Origin: Streptantibioticus cattleyicolor NRRL 8057 = DSM 46488
GTDB lineage: Bacteria; Actinomycetota; Actinomycetes; Streptomycetales; Streptomycetaceae
Length of the DNA: 64,000 nucleotides
Reading direction: 5' to 3'
Assembly (NCBI RefSeq): GCF_000240165.1
Contig: NC_017586.1
Coordinates: 6,151,228 to 6,215,227 of the forward strand
The notes beneath the pieces were generated by a model. It was not told the origin of the DNA. It made no database searches and was given only the letters and a program-made list of their open reading frames with translations. The translations under genes and the position numbers were made by a program. The stretch's first letter is position 1. Each line of letters opens with the position of its first letter. Of the stretch, positions 8,268 through 17,712 are shown piece by piece.

Positions 8268-9149
8268 ATGCACGTCTTCATCACCGGCGGTACCGGCACC
8301 ATCGGCTCCGCCGTCGTCGCCGAGCTGCTCGGCAACGGCCACACCGTTCTCGCGCTGGCCCGCTCGGACGGCTCCGCGCGGGCCCTCGAACGCGCCGGCG
8401 CCGAGGTGCTGCGCGGAGACCTCGCGGACCTCGACGTCCTGCGGTCCGGCGCCGCGCGCTCCGACGGCGTGATCAACCTCGCGTTCGGCCGCGACTACAG
8501 CAGCCCGGACGCGCTCTCCCGGGCCATCGCCGAGGAGGGCGCCGCCCTCACCGCGCTCGGCGAGGAACTCATCGGCAGCGACCGCCCGATCGTCACGGTC
8601 TCGGGGACACCGTGGGTGCCGGGGCGCGCCTCCACCGAGGCCGATCCGCTGCCGACCGACGGACCGGTGGCCGGCCGGGGCCGTTCGGTCACGGCCCTGC
8701 TGGACCTCGCCTCACGCGGTCTGCGCGGCATGGCCGTCCGCATGCCGCGCACCGTCCACAACGAGGGCCGGGGCGGATTCGCCGGCCTGCTGACCGAGGC
8801 GGCGCGCCGCACCGGCGTCGCCGGTTACCCGGGCGACGGCACCCAGCGCTGGCCGGCCGTGCACGCGCTCGACGCGGCGGTGCTCTTCCGCCTCGTCCTG
8901 GAGTCGGCGCCGGCCGGGACGTCCTGGCACGCCGTCGCCGACGAGGGCGACGCGGTGCGGGACATCGCGGCGGTCATCGGCCGGCGACTGGGCCTGCCGG
9001 TCAAGCCGGTCCCGCAGGAGGACTTCGGCCCCTTCGGCCCGATCTTCGCCATGGACCAGCCGGCGTCCAGCGCCCACACCCGCGACGCCCTCGGGTGGCG
9101 GCCGGTCCACGCCGGCCTCCTGGAGGACCTGGAGAACCTCCAGCCCTGA
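8268..9149 (+). CDS. Extended SDR / NAD-dependent epimerase-like protein
   Basis: A 293-residue Rossmann-fold protein with the N-terminal nucleotide motif FITGGTGTIGSAVV (TGxxGxxG) and a later strand with GVINLAFG. The classical YxxxK active site is not evident; the region holds TVSGTPWVPGRAST instead, so it is likely an atypical SDR acting as an NAD(P)-binding reductase, epimerase-like or sensor protein. The C-terminal segment (LGWRPVHAGLLEDLE) is typical of extended SDRs. It is divergent from a TetR repressor and is probably its main target. Confidence 0.85.
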   Translation: MHVFITGGTGTIGSAVVAELLGNGHTVLALARSDGSARALERAGAEVLRGDLADLDVLRSGAARSDGVINLAFGRDYSSPDALSRAIAEEGAALTALGEELIGSDRPIVTVSGTPWVPGRASTEADPLPTDGPVAGRGRSVTALLDLASRGLRGMAVRMPRTVHNEGRGGFAGLLTEAARRTGVAGYPGDGTQRWPAVHALDAAVLFRLVLESAPAGTSWHAVADEGDAVRDIAAVIGRRLGLPVKPVPQEDFGPFGPIFAMDQPASSAHTRDALGWRPVHAGLLEDLENLQP

Positions 9150-9180
9150 CATGCGCCCGCTCGTCGGGCAGCCCCAATGA

Positions 9181-9219
9181 CGTGGGCCCACGGCCAGAAG
9201 TGGCGGCCGTGGGCCCACG
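9181..9219. terminator. Strong hairpin, probable terminator after the SDR gene
   Basis: A perfect 15-base stem CGTGGGCCCACGGCC / GGCCGTGGGCCCACG closes over a 9-base loop, starting 31 bases after the SDR stop. There is no T tract, which is usual in high-GC actinomycetes. It would also insulate against the converging LanC-like gene. Confidence 0.7.
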
Positions 9220-9324
9220 CCCTCGTCCGCCGAGCACATGTGCAGCCTCAACTAACGTCAATCGCGAGGCAGTTGTGGCCGGACGCCGCGAATCCCCGTA
9301 CTCGTGCCCGATCCGGTCCCCGGG

Positions 9325-10500
9325 TCAGACCGCCAGGAGCCGGGGGCCGCCGCGATCGCGTAGGCGGCGCAGGAAGGTGAGGACGCCGGCCGTGCCGGTG
9401 GCCCAGGAGGGGGCGGGGGCGGTGAGGGTGTTGCCGGGGAAGACCGGTCGGGCGGGGGTGCCGCCACTGCGGGCGAGGACGAGGGCGGCCACGTCGTCGG
9501 CGGCCCGCCACAGACCCTTGTCACCGGTGGCGTGGGCGGCGTCGATGAGCAGTTCCCCGGCACCGGAGAGGCCACAGCACCGGGAGACCGGGCTCATGCG
9601 GGGGGCGAGCGCGTGGCAGGCACGGGCGCACCGCACCGCGAGGTCGAGCAGGGCCGGGTCGTCGTCGTGGACGGCGGCGTCCAGCAGTACACCGCCGATA
9701 CCCGCCAGACCGCGGCACCAGGAGCCGTAGCGGCGGGTGGCCGCGGGGTGGGCCGCGGCCTCCAGCAGAGCGGGCGTCCGGGCCGCGAGGGCGGTCAGGG
9801 CGGTACGGGCGGCGGCGCCGGCGGCCTGGTCACCGGTGATCCGGTGGTAGGCGGACAGGAAGTGCACGACGCCCGCGCCGCCGTGTGCGAAGCCGTACCG
9901 GTAGGCCGCCAGGGACCCGGTGACGGGCGCCGGGCCGGGGTCCTGCGGTATCTGCGCGCCGTCCGCCGCCAGCAGCTCGGCGGCGCACGTCCCCGCCGCC
10001 GCCAGGAAGGCGGCGGCCCGTGTCTCGTCGCCGTCCGCGCCCGCTTCTCGCGCCAGCAGCAGATACCCGGTGCCGCGCCCCGCCGCGCCGCCTATCTGGT
10101 CGCCGGAGCCGTCGTCAGCGGTGCCACCACCGGTGTCGGGGACGTACGGGCGCACCGGTCCGTACCCGCGCGCGGACACGCGGGCCAGGAACAGCTCCAC
10201 CCCGGTGCGGCCGGTGTAGAGCGCCTCGGACACGGTGCGCGACGCCGGGTGCGTGGCGGTTCGGCGGGCCAACCCGTCGAGTGCTTTGCCCACTTCCGGC
10301 GGGCCGTCGTGGTGCAGGAGTTCCAGTCCCACGCCCGCGGCGCCCGCGTAGAGGGTGACGGCCGAGCTTCCGGCGCCGTCGGGGAGCGCCGCGGCATCGC
10401 GTGCGCAGACGGTCGCGGTGTACGCGACCACCTCGTCCAGCAGCGCGGGCGTGACGCGCGGTGCGGTCGGCGAACGGCGGCGGCCGGCCGGCTCCGCCAC
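9325..10500 (-). CDS. Orphan LanC-like cyclase (lanthionine synthetase C family)
   Basis: A 391-residue alpha/alpha-toroid protein of the LanC family, which adds Cys thiols to dehydrated Ser/Thr to close lanthionine rings. The GxxG-type repeats are visible (YAGAAGVGLE, YTGRTGVELF, FAHGGAGVVHF, CRGLAGIGGVLLD, CCGLSGAGELL, WATGTAGVLTF). The zinc site shows WCRG (Cys262) and CCG (Cys308-Cys309) where most LanC proteins have CHG, so a three-Cys site is possible. There is no dehydratase (LanB), kinase/lyase (LanKC, LanL) or clear precursor peptide next to it. It may act in trans or belong to the LanC-like glutathione-type enzymes. Confidence 0.82.
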   Translation of the reverse strand: MAEPAGRRRSPTAPRVTPALLDEVVAYTATVCARDAAALPDGAGSSAVTLYAGAAGVGLELLHHDGPPEVGKALDGLARRTATHPASRTVSEALYTGRTGVELFLARVSARGYGPVRPYVPDTGGGTADDGSGDQIGGAAGRGTGYLLLAREAGADGDETRAAAFLAAAGTCAAELLAADGAQIPQDPGPAPVTGSLAAYRYGFAHGGAGVVHFLSAYHRITGDQAAGAAARTALTALAARTPALLEAAAHPAATRRYGSWCRGLAGIGGVLLDAAVHDDDPALLDLAVRCARACHALAPRMSPVSRCCGLSGAGELLIDAAHATGDKGLWRAADDVAALVLARSGGTPARPVFPGNTLTAPAPSWATGTAGVLTFLRRLRDRGGPRLLAV

Positions 10501-10942
10501 CGGACGTGCGGCCCGTAACCGGCCCGCGAAAACCTCCGCCGGCGGCGGGCACGCCGGACCCGGACTGGGCGCTACCGGTCATCGTGTGCGGCTACAACCC
10601 GCCCAGAACGTGCGTCATCTGCTCGACCGTGAGCCATGGTTCTGCCTCGACGTCTGCGACCACGCCGACGTCATCGTCGTACAGCCGCCCGCCGCGCCGC
10701 GGGTGCGTGGCCGGACCGGACTTCCGCCCGCCGGTGTCACCGGGAGTGGCCCTCGACGACGTACGGTACGTGGGTACGCCGGTCCACGGGCGGGTGGGGC
10801 CACTGGGCGCGGCGCGGTGCTCGCGGACCCGGCACGGACAACGCGTCGCACCGGCCGCCCCCGTACCCGACGCGCTCCTGTCGGCCGTCGACGCCCGTGC
10901 CACCGCCGTCCACGACGCGACAACCTGCCGAGGGACCCTTCG
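10501..10942. other. Intergenic region between LanC-like gene and prpB
   Basis: These 442 bases hold no convincing gene on either strand. A minus-strand reading near 10592-10680 gives an acidic stretch ending WLTVEQMTHVLGGL and a stop, which looks faintly like a leader peptide, but it has no core after the Gly-Gly and no clear start. The region must contain the promoters of the two divergent genes. Confidence 0.5.
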
Positions 10943-11848
10943 ATGCTGCACACCCGCACCACCCCCGCCCAACGCCGCCGTGCCCTGCGGGACCGGCTGG
11001 CCACCGGCCGTCTGCTGCTCATGCCCGGCCTCCTCAACCCGCTCACCGCGCGCCTCGTCCAGGACACCGGGTTCGAGGCCGCCTACCTCTCCGGCGCCGT
11101 CCTCGCCGCCGACCTGGGACTGCCCGACATCGGGCTGACCACCTCCACCGAGATCGCCGCCCGCGCCCAGCAGACGACCAGTGCCACCGACCTGCCCGTC
11201 CTCATCGACGCCGACACCGGATTCGGTGAACCGATGAACGCCGCCCGCACCGTCCAGCTCATGGAGGACGCCGGTCTGGCCGGGCTGCACCTGGAGGATC
11301 AGGTCAACCCCAAGCGCTGCGGACACCTCGACGGCAAGACGGTCGTCCCGCGCGAGGAGATGACCCGTCGGGTCAGGGCCGCCGTGGAGGCCCGCCGCGA
11401 CCCGGACTTCCTCCTCATGGCCCGAACCGACGCGCGCGCCGTCGAGGGTCTGGCAGCCGCGATCGACAGGGCGAAGGCATACGTGGACGCCGGGGCGGAC
11501 GCGATCTTCCCCGAAGCCCTCGCCGACGAGAAGGAGTTCGAGACGTTCCGCGCGGCGGTCCACGTACCGCTCCTCGCCAACATGACCGAGTTCGGCAAGG
11601 GCCGGCTCCTGGACGCGCGCACGTTGGAGAACCTCGGCTACGACATCGCGCTCTACCCGGTCACCCTCCTCCGGCTCGCCATGGGCGCCGTCGAGGACGG
11701 TCTGCGCACCCTCGCCGCGGAAGGCACCCAGGAGTCCCTGCTGCCGCGCATGCAGACCCGCTCCCGCCTCTACGAACTCCTCCGCTACGAGCGGTACACC
11801 GCCTTCGACTCGGCCGTCTTCGACTTCACCCTTCCGCCCGGCGCCTGA
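10943..11848 (+). CDS. prpB: Methylisocitrate lyase / PEP mutase-family lyase
   Basis: A 301-residue TIM-barrel protein of the isocitrate lyase/PEP phosphomutase family. The Mg-binding segment reads DADTGFGE and the catalytic loop NPKRCGHLDGK has the KRCGH active-site Cys typical of 2-methylisocitrate lyase, which splits methylisocitrate into pyruvate and succinate in propionate catabolism. ARTDARAVEG follows in the expected place. No prpC or prpD is next to it; an MmgE/PrpD protein lies 28 kb away in a different operon. The start ATG at 10943 gives the family-length N-terminus. It could also act on another 2-substituted isocitrate. Confidence 0.87.
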   Translation: MLHTRTTPAQRRRALRDRLATGRLLLMPGLLNPLTARLVQDTGFEAAYLSGAVLAADLGLPDIGLTTSTEIAARAQQTTSATDLPVLIDADTGFGEPMNAARTVQLMEDAGLAGLHLEDQVNPKRCGHLDGKTVVPREEMTRRVRAAVEARRDPDFLLMARTDARAVEGLAAAIDRAKAYVDAGADAIFPEALADEKEFETFRAAVHVPLLANMTEFGKGRLLDARTLENLGYDIALYPVTLLRLAMGAVEDGLRTLAAEGTQESLLPRMQTRSRLYELLRYERYTAFDSAVFDFTLPPGA

Positions 11849-11961
11849 CGTCCCGGCGCATCTCGGCCTCGACGCGTTCTTCGTACGTGGCGGTGTCGAT
11901 CCGTCCGGCCCGCAGGCAGGCGCGGGCGGTGCGCACTTCGGCGCGTTGGGCGGGAGCACCG

Positions 11962-14900
11962 TCACGTCCGCGACGTGACGGTGGACAGTTTGCTGGTGAG
12001 GTGTGACCCGAGTCGTTCCACGGCCGGGGTGACCTTGGGGGCGAGCACGGTGACGAGGACGGCGGCGGCGACCCCCGACCAGGCCACCGGGCCCAGGGGG
12101 GTGCAGCCGAAAAAGTGGCTGAGGAGCGGGGTTTGGACCAGGGCGATCAGTGCCGCGGCGGAGCCGAGGGCGGTGGCGAGGATCAGGGGGCTGTGCCGGC
12201 GGCGGTGGAGGGTCTGGGTGAGTTGGGCGCCGACCAGCCCGCACAGCGCCATGGTGCTGGTCCGCCTGGCGGTGCCGGGGGTGCAGGTGCCGATGAGCCA
12301 CGCGGTCGCGGCGCCCAGGGCTGTGGTGACGCCACGGCGGCGGATCTGCCGGATCAGCGGTTTGCCCAGGGCCGCCGGACTCGTAGCGGACGAGGGGTCG
12401 TCGCCGGGGTGGCCCGGGCGCGGGTCAGGGGCGTCCTCCGGGGTGACGGCGACGGCCATGGCGGGGAACATGTCGGTGAGCAGGTTGACCAGCAGCAACT
12501 GGCGGGTGGACAACGGTGAGGTGCCGGAGACCAGGGTGCCCAGCACGGTGAAGGCGACCTCCCCGGCGTTGCCGCCGGTCAGGATGGCGATGGCGTCGGC
12601 CACGCTGCGCCACAGCGCGCGTCCTTCGGTGACGGCCGCGACCAGCGGCGTCAGGGCATCGCCGGTGAGGACGAGGTCGGCGGCGCGGCGGGCGGCTGCC
12701 GAGCCACGGGCGGCGATGCCGATGCCGATGTCGGCGGCGCGGATGGCGGCGGCGTCGTTGGCACCGTCGCCGACCATGGCCACCACGCGCCCGGCCTCTT
12801 GGAGCGCTTCGACCACCGAGAGTTTCTGCTCCGGTGCCACGCGGGCGATGACACCGCAGTCGGCCAGCAGGCGGGCGCGGCCGGCGCGGTCCAGGGCGGC
12901 CAGTTCCTCGCCGGTGGCCACGGTGACGTCCTCGGGCCAGCCGAGGGTGACGGCGATGGCCCGGGCCGTGTGGGGATGGTCCCCGGTGAGCATCACCGGA
13001 CGTACCCCGGCGTCGCGCAGTTCGGCGATGAGCGGGGTGGAATCGGCGCGCGGGGTGTCCGCCAGGGCCACGAAACCGGTCAGGTCGAGGGCGCCCAGCG
13101 GCTGGTCGAGGACATCGGCCAACTCCTCGCGGCGCAGGCGGCGTTGGGCCACCGCGAGGATGCGCAGCCCTTCGCCGGCCAGCGTCTCCGCCGCCCGTGG
13201 TGCGGTGCCGGCGTTCTCGCAGTAGGGCAGCACCACTTCCGGGGCTCCCTTGACCACGAGCAGGAGTTCGTCGTCGGCGTCGCGGCCGACGGCGCAGGCG
13301 TAGCCACGGCTCGCCTCGAAGGGCCGGCCGTCGAGGTGGGTCCAGTGCGGGTCGGCCGGGGCGTCGGCCAGGATCGCCGCCTCGGTGGCGTGCGGGAGTT
13401 GGGTCTCCCCGTTGCCGGGAGGGCAGGCACGTGCCGCCGCGCGCAGCACCGTGGCGCTCTCGGGGGCGTCGGTGGTGTGTGTGGTGCCGTCGGCGGTGAC
13501 CGAGCGCACCACGCGCAGCCGGTTGTGGGTCAGGGTGCCGGTCTTGTCGAAGCAGATGGTGTCCATGCGGCCCAGCGCCTCCAGCGCGCGGGGGGTGCGG
13601 ACCAGGACGCCATGGCGGCTGAGGCGGCGGGCGGCGGCCATCTGGGCCACCGTGGCGACCAGCGGCAGCCCCTCGGGAACGGCGGCCACCGCCACCGCGA
13701 CACCCCCGCCGACGGCTTCGCGCACCGGCCGGCCACGCAGCAGGGAGAGCCCGGTGACCACCGCGCCGCCGGCCAGGGTGAGCGGCAGTATCTTGCGGGT
13801 CAGCTCGTGCAGCCGGGCCTGCACCCCGGCGGCCGGGGTACTGCGGGAGGCCAGGTGCGCCGCCCGGCCGGCCTCGGTGTGGTCCCCGGTGCCGACCACC
13901 ACGGCCCGGGCGTCTCCGGCGACGACACTCGTGCCCTGGAAGACCATGCACCGGCGGTCGGCGAGGGCGGCCTGCGGGGCGGCGGCCAACTCCTTGGCCA
14001 CCGGCAGCGATTCACCGGTCAGGCTGGACTCGTCCACCTCCAGGTCCGTCACCTCCAGCAACCGGGCATCGGCGGGCACCACGTCACCGGTGCGCAGTTC
14101 GATCACCTCACCCGGTGACAGCTGTGCCGCGTCGACGGTGACCGGGCAGTCCGCGACGTCCTGCTCGACGCGGCGGGCCCGCTGCCGCTGTCCGGCGGTG
14201 AGCGCGGCCAGGGCGCGTTCGGCGCGCAGCCGCTGCACGCCCCCGACGACGGCGTTGACCCCCATGGCGCCGGTCACCAGGAGCGCGTCCACAGGAGCCC
14301 CCAGTACCGCGGACGCGGCCGCGCCCACCGCGAGTACGGGGGTGAGCGGATCGTCCAGTTCGGCCCGCACGGCGGCGGCCAGACGTGCCGTCATCCGCGC
14401 CGGGAGGAAGACCGGCAGCCGCGCCAGCCGACCGGCCGGGGCCGCGACGGCGGCCCGCACCGCGGCGAACCGGTCCGGCGGCCCGGGATCGCGCGCGGCC
14501 AGCCGGGCGAGCACCTCCTTCGGCCGCAGGGCATGCCACGGGACCCGGGACCGGGCGGCGGGCTCGGCCCGCGAGACGAGGGACGCGCCGGTGTACCACC
14601 CCGACACCAGCGCCGCGGCGGCAGCGGCGTTGACGGGGCTGAGGCGGTAGCCGAGGGCGAACACGGCACGGCGGGCGCGTGAGGTGCCCGTCATCACCAT
14701 CAGACCGGACAACGCGGCGCCCGCCTGGGCGAGGACCTTCCCCCGCCGGCCGACCGCCCGCGCGTCGGGGACGGCCGACAGCACCCGCCACACCCCGGCG
14801 AGCCCGGTCGGCACCAGGGCGTCGGCCCCCCACACCACGACACCGCGGGCATCGGTGACCGCCACGGCGACATCACCGGCGAGCAGACCGTCCACCAACT

Positions 14901-16536
14901 CACGCCCGTGCTCGGTCAACTCCCCCCGGATAACGTCCGGATCCTCCCGGACACGGACCACCGTCATCACGACCCGCCCCCGCTCCCGCAGGCCGCCGAC
15001 GACCTCGGACAACGGCCGGTCACCGGGGACCACCTCGTCCGCCAGCTCGGTGAAGTCGGCCAGGGAGACGTCCTCCGGGACGACGACGTGCAGCCGCGCC
15101 CGGCGCGCCGCGTCCAGCACCGCGTCGGCCAACGGGTCGATCTCCCAGCCGACCAGCACCGTCCCCACGTCCACACCACCGGCGGAGGCGATCATCGAAC
15201 CGGTCCGGTCGCCGGTGTGACCGGACACCGCACGCAGTTCCACCCGAGGATCCCCCTCCGACCCCCCGGACGGCGACGACCGCCGAAGCGCGGCGGTGGC
15301 CGCGTGCCAGAGCCGGTCGTGATCCCACCCCGCCGCCGTGGGATCGACCCTCAGCACGGTACGCCGCGTACCGTGCAGCACCTCCGGGTGGATCACGAGG
15401 GCGTCCACCCGCTCCAGTTGGCGCAGTCGCTCCGGATCACGGACCAGCACGCCGTGGTGGGCCAGCGCGGTGCCCCAGGCGGCGGTGAACGCGGCAGGCG
15501 CGTAACGGGCGGCCTTCGGCGATCCGGCCAGCACCGCCTCGGCGGTCCGGTCGGCGCTGCGGGTCAGCAGCAGCGTCGCGGCGGCGCCGACCAGACTGCC
15601 GGTGACGGCCTGGTCCGCGTACTCCTGCCCGGGGGTACGGACGAGGGCGGGGCGGGCGACGTGCCGCCCGGAGACACTCGGGCGCCGCGGGGCGCACAAC
15701 GTGTCGTGCCAGGCGTCGAACGCGGCGCCGCGCGCGAGGGCTTCCACCAGATGGCCGCCGCGCAGCGCGGCGTCGAGCACCAGGGAGGCGGGGGACTGGC
15801 CGATGCCGTGCGCCGCCGCGTTGGCCGCGGCGAGCACCAACTCCGCGCCCGACGGCCCGAGTCGGCGGCGCAGCGCCGCCCTCACCCGGGAGTCCTCACG
15901 GATCAGCGTCACCACCGCGGTCACCAGCCGGGGCGAGTTCTTGAGGCGCACGGCACGCGTGGCCAGCGCGGTGGTGATCCCGGCCGCGTCGCACGCCATG
16001 GCCAACGCGGTCGTCCGGACGCCTTCCGCGGCCCCCGGGTGCCGTCGCGCCGGGACCTGTTCGGCCGCGCGTTCCAGCCCGTACCGGGTGGCCAGCCGGG
16101 ACGCCTCGCGGGCGATCCGATCGGTGAGGGCCGCCTCGGTGACCTGGATGACCAGCCGGGCCAGGCCGCCGTCCCAGTAGGCGCTCACCACCTCGGGGTG
16201 CTCGGCCACCGCCGCCGCCACGCGCTTGGCCGCGGACTCCAGACGCCGCCCGCGGCGGTCGCCCCCGTCCGCACCGAGCCGCAACGGCACGTGGACCCGG
16301 GGGCCCGCCCGCCACACACCGGAGCCGGGCGCGAGGGCGTTACGGGCCACCCGCCCCGCGCGGACCGCCGTGGCCGTCGCGTCCGCCGTCGCCCGCACCC
16401 CTGTCTCCGCGACGTCGATCGCCAGCCGGGCCGCCGCCCCCGCCGCGGGTACGACCCTGCCCGCGATCCGAACGGGCGCCGCCAAGGCCAGACCGGCCCC
16501 AGCACCGACCAGTTGTGCCAACGCACCGCGAACCAT
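11962..16536 (-). CDS. Giant CtpI-like P-type cation ATPase
   Basis: A 1524-residue membrane ATPase. The C-terminal half is a complete P-type ATPase: actuator TGES (in DESSLTGESLPVA), phosphorylation site CFDKTGTLT, the KGAPE nucleotide-binding motif, and hinge MVGDGANDAAAIRAADIG. The N-terminal 600-700 residues hold weak hydrophobic and heavy-metal-domain-like segments, as in the oversized mycobacterial CtpI group. The start MVRGALAQLVGAGAG at 16536 is chosen because further upstream the frame runs through an unrelated gene. The transported ion is not defined by sequence; the PEGLP segment in a transmembrane helix suggests a Ca/Mg-like type II pump. Confidence 0.9.
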   Translation of the reverse strand: MVRGALAQLVGAGAGLALAAPVRIAGRVVPAAGAAARLAIDVAETGVRATADATATAVRAGRVARNALAPGSGVWRAGPRVHVPLRLGADGGDRRGRRLESAAKRVAAAVAEHPEVVSAYWDGGLARLVIQVTEAALTDRIAREASRLATRYGLERAAEQVPARRHPGAAEGVRTTALAMACDAAGITTALATRAVRLKNSPRLVTAVVTLIREDSRVRAALRRRLGPSGAELVLAAANAAAHGIGQSPASLVLDAALRGGHLVEALARGAAFDAWHDTLCAPRRPSVSGRHVARPALVRTPGQEYADQAVTGSLVGAAATLLLTRSADRTAEAVLAGSPKAARYAPAAFTAAWGTALAHHGVLVRDPERLRQLERVDALVIHPEVLHGTRRTVLRVDPTAAGWDHDRLWHAATAALRRSSPSGGSEGDPRVELRAVSGHTGDRTGSMIASAGGVDVGTVLVGWEIDPLADAVLDAARRARLHVVVPEDVSLADFTELADEVVPGDRPLSEVVGGLRERGRVVMTVVRVREDPDVIRGELTEHGRELVDGLLAGDVAVAVTDARGVVVWGADALVPTGLAGVWRVLSAVPDARAVGRRGKVLAQAGAALSGLMVMTGTSRARRAVFALGYRLSPVNAAAAAALVSGWYTGASLVSRAEPAARSRVPWHALRPKEVLARLAARDPGPPDRFAAVRAAVAAPAGRLARLPVFLPARMTARLAAAVRAELDDPLTPVLAVGAAASAVLGAPVDALLVTGAMGVNAVVGGVQRLRAERALAALTAGQRQRARRVEQDVADCPVTVDAAQLSPGEVIELRTGDVVPADARLLEVTDLEVDESSLTGESLPVAKELAAAPQAALADRRCMVFQGTSVVAGDARAVVVGTGDHTEAGRAAHLASRSTPAAGVQARLHELTRKILPLTLAGGAVVTGLSLLRGRPVREAVGGGVAVAVAAVPEGLPLVATVAQMAAARRLSRHGVLVRTPRALEALGRMDTICFDKTGTLTHNRLRVVRSVTADGTTHTTDAPESATVLRAAARACPPGNGETQLPHATEAAILADAPADPHWTHLDGRPFEASRGYACAVGRDADDELLLVVKGAPEVVLPYCENAGTAPRAAETLAGEGLRILAVAQRRLRREELADVLDQPLGALDLTGFVALADTPRADSTPLIAELRDAGVRPVMLTGDHPHTARAIAVTLGWPEDVTVATGEELAALDRAGRARLLADCGVIARVAPEQKLSVVEALQEAGRVVAMVGDGANDAAAIRAADIGIGIAARGSAAARRAADLVLTGDALTPLVAAVTEGRALWRSVADAIAILTGGNAGEVAFTVLGTLVSGTSPLSTRQLLLVNLLTDMFPAMAVAVTPEDAPDPRPGHPGDDPSSATSPAALGKPLIRQIRRRGVTTALGAATAWLIGTCTPGTARRTSTMALCGLVGAQLTQTLHRRRHSPLILATALGSAAALIALVQTPLLSHFFGCTPLGPVAWSGVAAAVLVTVLAPKVTPAVERLGSHLTSKLSTVTSRT

Positions 16537-16658
16537 GTCCCACCTTCGCCCGCTGTCGAAACCGTGTCGCCCGTCCTGCCCGGGAAACGGTCGGTCGCCT
16601 ACCCGCGACCGCCGGACGCACACCCTTGCCGGTCCGTGCCCCGCTCGGTGTGCTCCGG

Positions 16659-17384
16659 TCAGGTCGTGGGCTCTCCGCCGACTTCGTGGGACCGGCCGAG
16701 CGGCGGATCGGCGGTGCCGGAGGACGCGTCCCGCAACTGGCCGAGGAGGAACGGCGTGATGCCGCGGTCGACAAGTGCCTGTTGCCAGGCGGCCCGGGAG
16801 CGTTCGAGGTCTTCCCGCCGTTCGGCGAAGGAGCCGGTCACCGTGGAACGGTTGCCGGTCGCCCCGGCGATCAGCCTGATGAGCCCGGTCAGCGCGACCA
16901 CGGCGGCGATGGCCCCCGACGTCCATCCGGCCGTGACGAGTTGACCGGCGACGTCCTGCCCGGCATCGCCGAGTCGCAGTGCGTATCCGAGCAGGAGCAA
17001 CACGACCGCCGCGGCGCCGGCGAGGACCGGGACGAGCACCGCCAGCGCGGGTGCCCACTGGCCGCGCCATCCACCCTCCGGCGCCTCGGCGGGCGGCTGT
17101 CGCGGGTCGGAGGGTGCCGTGCTGGACGCCGCCGCACGTGAACGGAGGTAAGCCAGGTACTCGGGCTCCGCCGCCGCCGCGATGGCCTGGCGTGCCCGCA
17201 GGGCCCGCGTACGGAGCTGTTCCAGGTCGGGTCCGGGGGTTCGAGCCATGGCTTCGCGGACCTTCGCCGAGGTCAGAGCTTGCTCCAACAGCCGTTCGAA
17301 GTCCGCCGCTTTGTCGTGGTCCAGGTCTTCCGCGCCCTCCGAAAACTGCCGGCGCGGCTGGTCCGGTCCGGTCGGCAGCTCCAT
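16659..17384 (-). CDS. Two-helix membrane protein of unknown function
   Basis: A 241-residue protein. The first 105 residues are charged and helical, with the segment HDKAADFERLLEQALTSAKVREAMA. Two transmembrane helices follow (about residues 113-136, LAVLVPVLAGAAAVVLLLLGYAL, and 152-174), then a cytoplasmic helix with FAERREDLERSRAAWQQALVDRGITPFL. Similar proteins recur in Streptomyces with no known role. It lies just upstream of the P-type ATPase on the same strand, 122 bases away, and could be co-expressed with it. Confidence 0.75.
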   Translation of the reverse strand: MELPTGPDQPRRQFSEGAEDLDHDKAADFERLLEQALTSAKVREAMARTPGPDLEQLRTRALRARQAIAAAAEPEYLAYLRSRAAASSTAPSDPRQPPAEAPEGGWRGQWAPALAVLVPVLAGAAAVVLLLLGYALRLGDAGQDVAGQLVTAGWTSGAIAAVVALTGLIRLIAGATGNRSTVTGSFAERREDLERSRAAWQQALVDRGITPFLLGQLRDASSGTADPPLGRSHEVGGEPTT

Positions 17385-17712
17385 GGCCGTCCTCCTCGTG
17401 TCGCGTTCGGCTGTGCTTCCCGCGCGGTGCCGTCTCCAGCGGTCGTGGCCCGGCGCGGGACGACCTGGTCAACGTACCAATTACTTTCCATGGTTGCGCA
17501 AGTCCTAAAGTGTTGGAGGCGGTGCTCCCCGAGGCGTGACCGGTCCCGGCACGCATCTCACTGACCGGCCCGGTGTGCCGTAGCCCGGGCCAACAACACC
17601 TAGCCCGGGCGGGGTTGACGGTGGCCGTATAGTGAAGGGGAAACGCATCAGCGCCCGTTCCACCGGCTGCGTGCCGGACGGGCCGAACGGGGGGAAGAAA
17701 GGTGCGTGCCCG
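17385..17712. other. Intergenic promoter region with TAGCCCGGGC direct repeat
   Basis: These 328 bases separate divergent genes. No coding sequence is convincing. The decamer TAGCCCGGGC occurs twice, at 17581-17590 and 17601-17610, each with the palindrome GCCCGGGC, exactly two helical turns apart. A TATAGT box at 17628-17633 could be a -10 element for the rightward small gene, but no well-spaced -35 is visible. Confidence 0.4.

Noticed and set aside
10592-10690. Minus-strand tail ending WLTVEQMTHVLGGL considered as a lanthipeptide leader
   Set aside because: No residues follow the Gly-Gly-Leu, there is no Ser/Thr/Cys core and no good start codon, so it cannot be a precursor as it stands.
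11826-11936. A 36-codon minus frame with TARACLRAGRIDTATYEERV
   Set aside because: It looks protein-like but overlaps the end of prpB, begins with GTG without a ribosome-binding site, and matches no family I can name. It may be a fossil.
17581-17633. TTGACG followed by TATAGT as a sigma-70 promoter
   Set aside because: The gap between the two hexamers is only seven bases, far too short for RNA polymerase.
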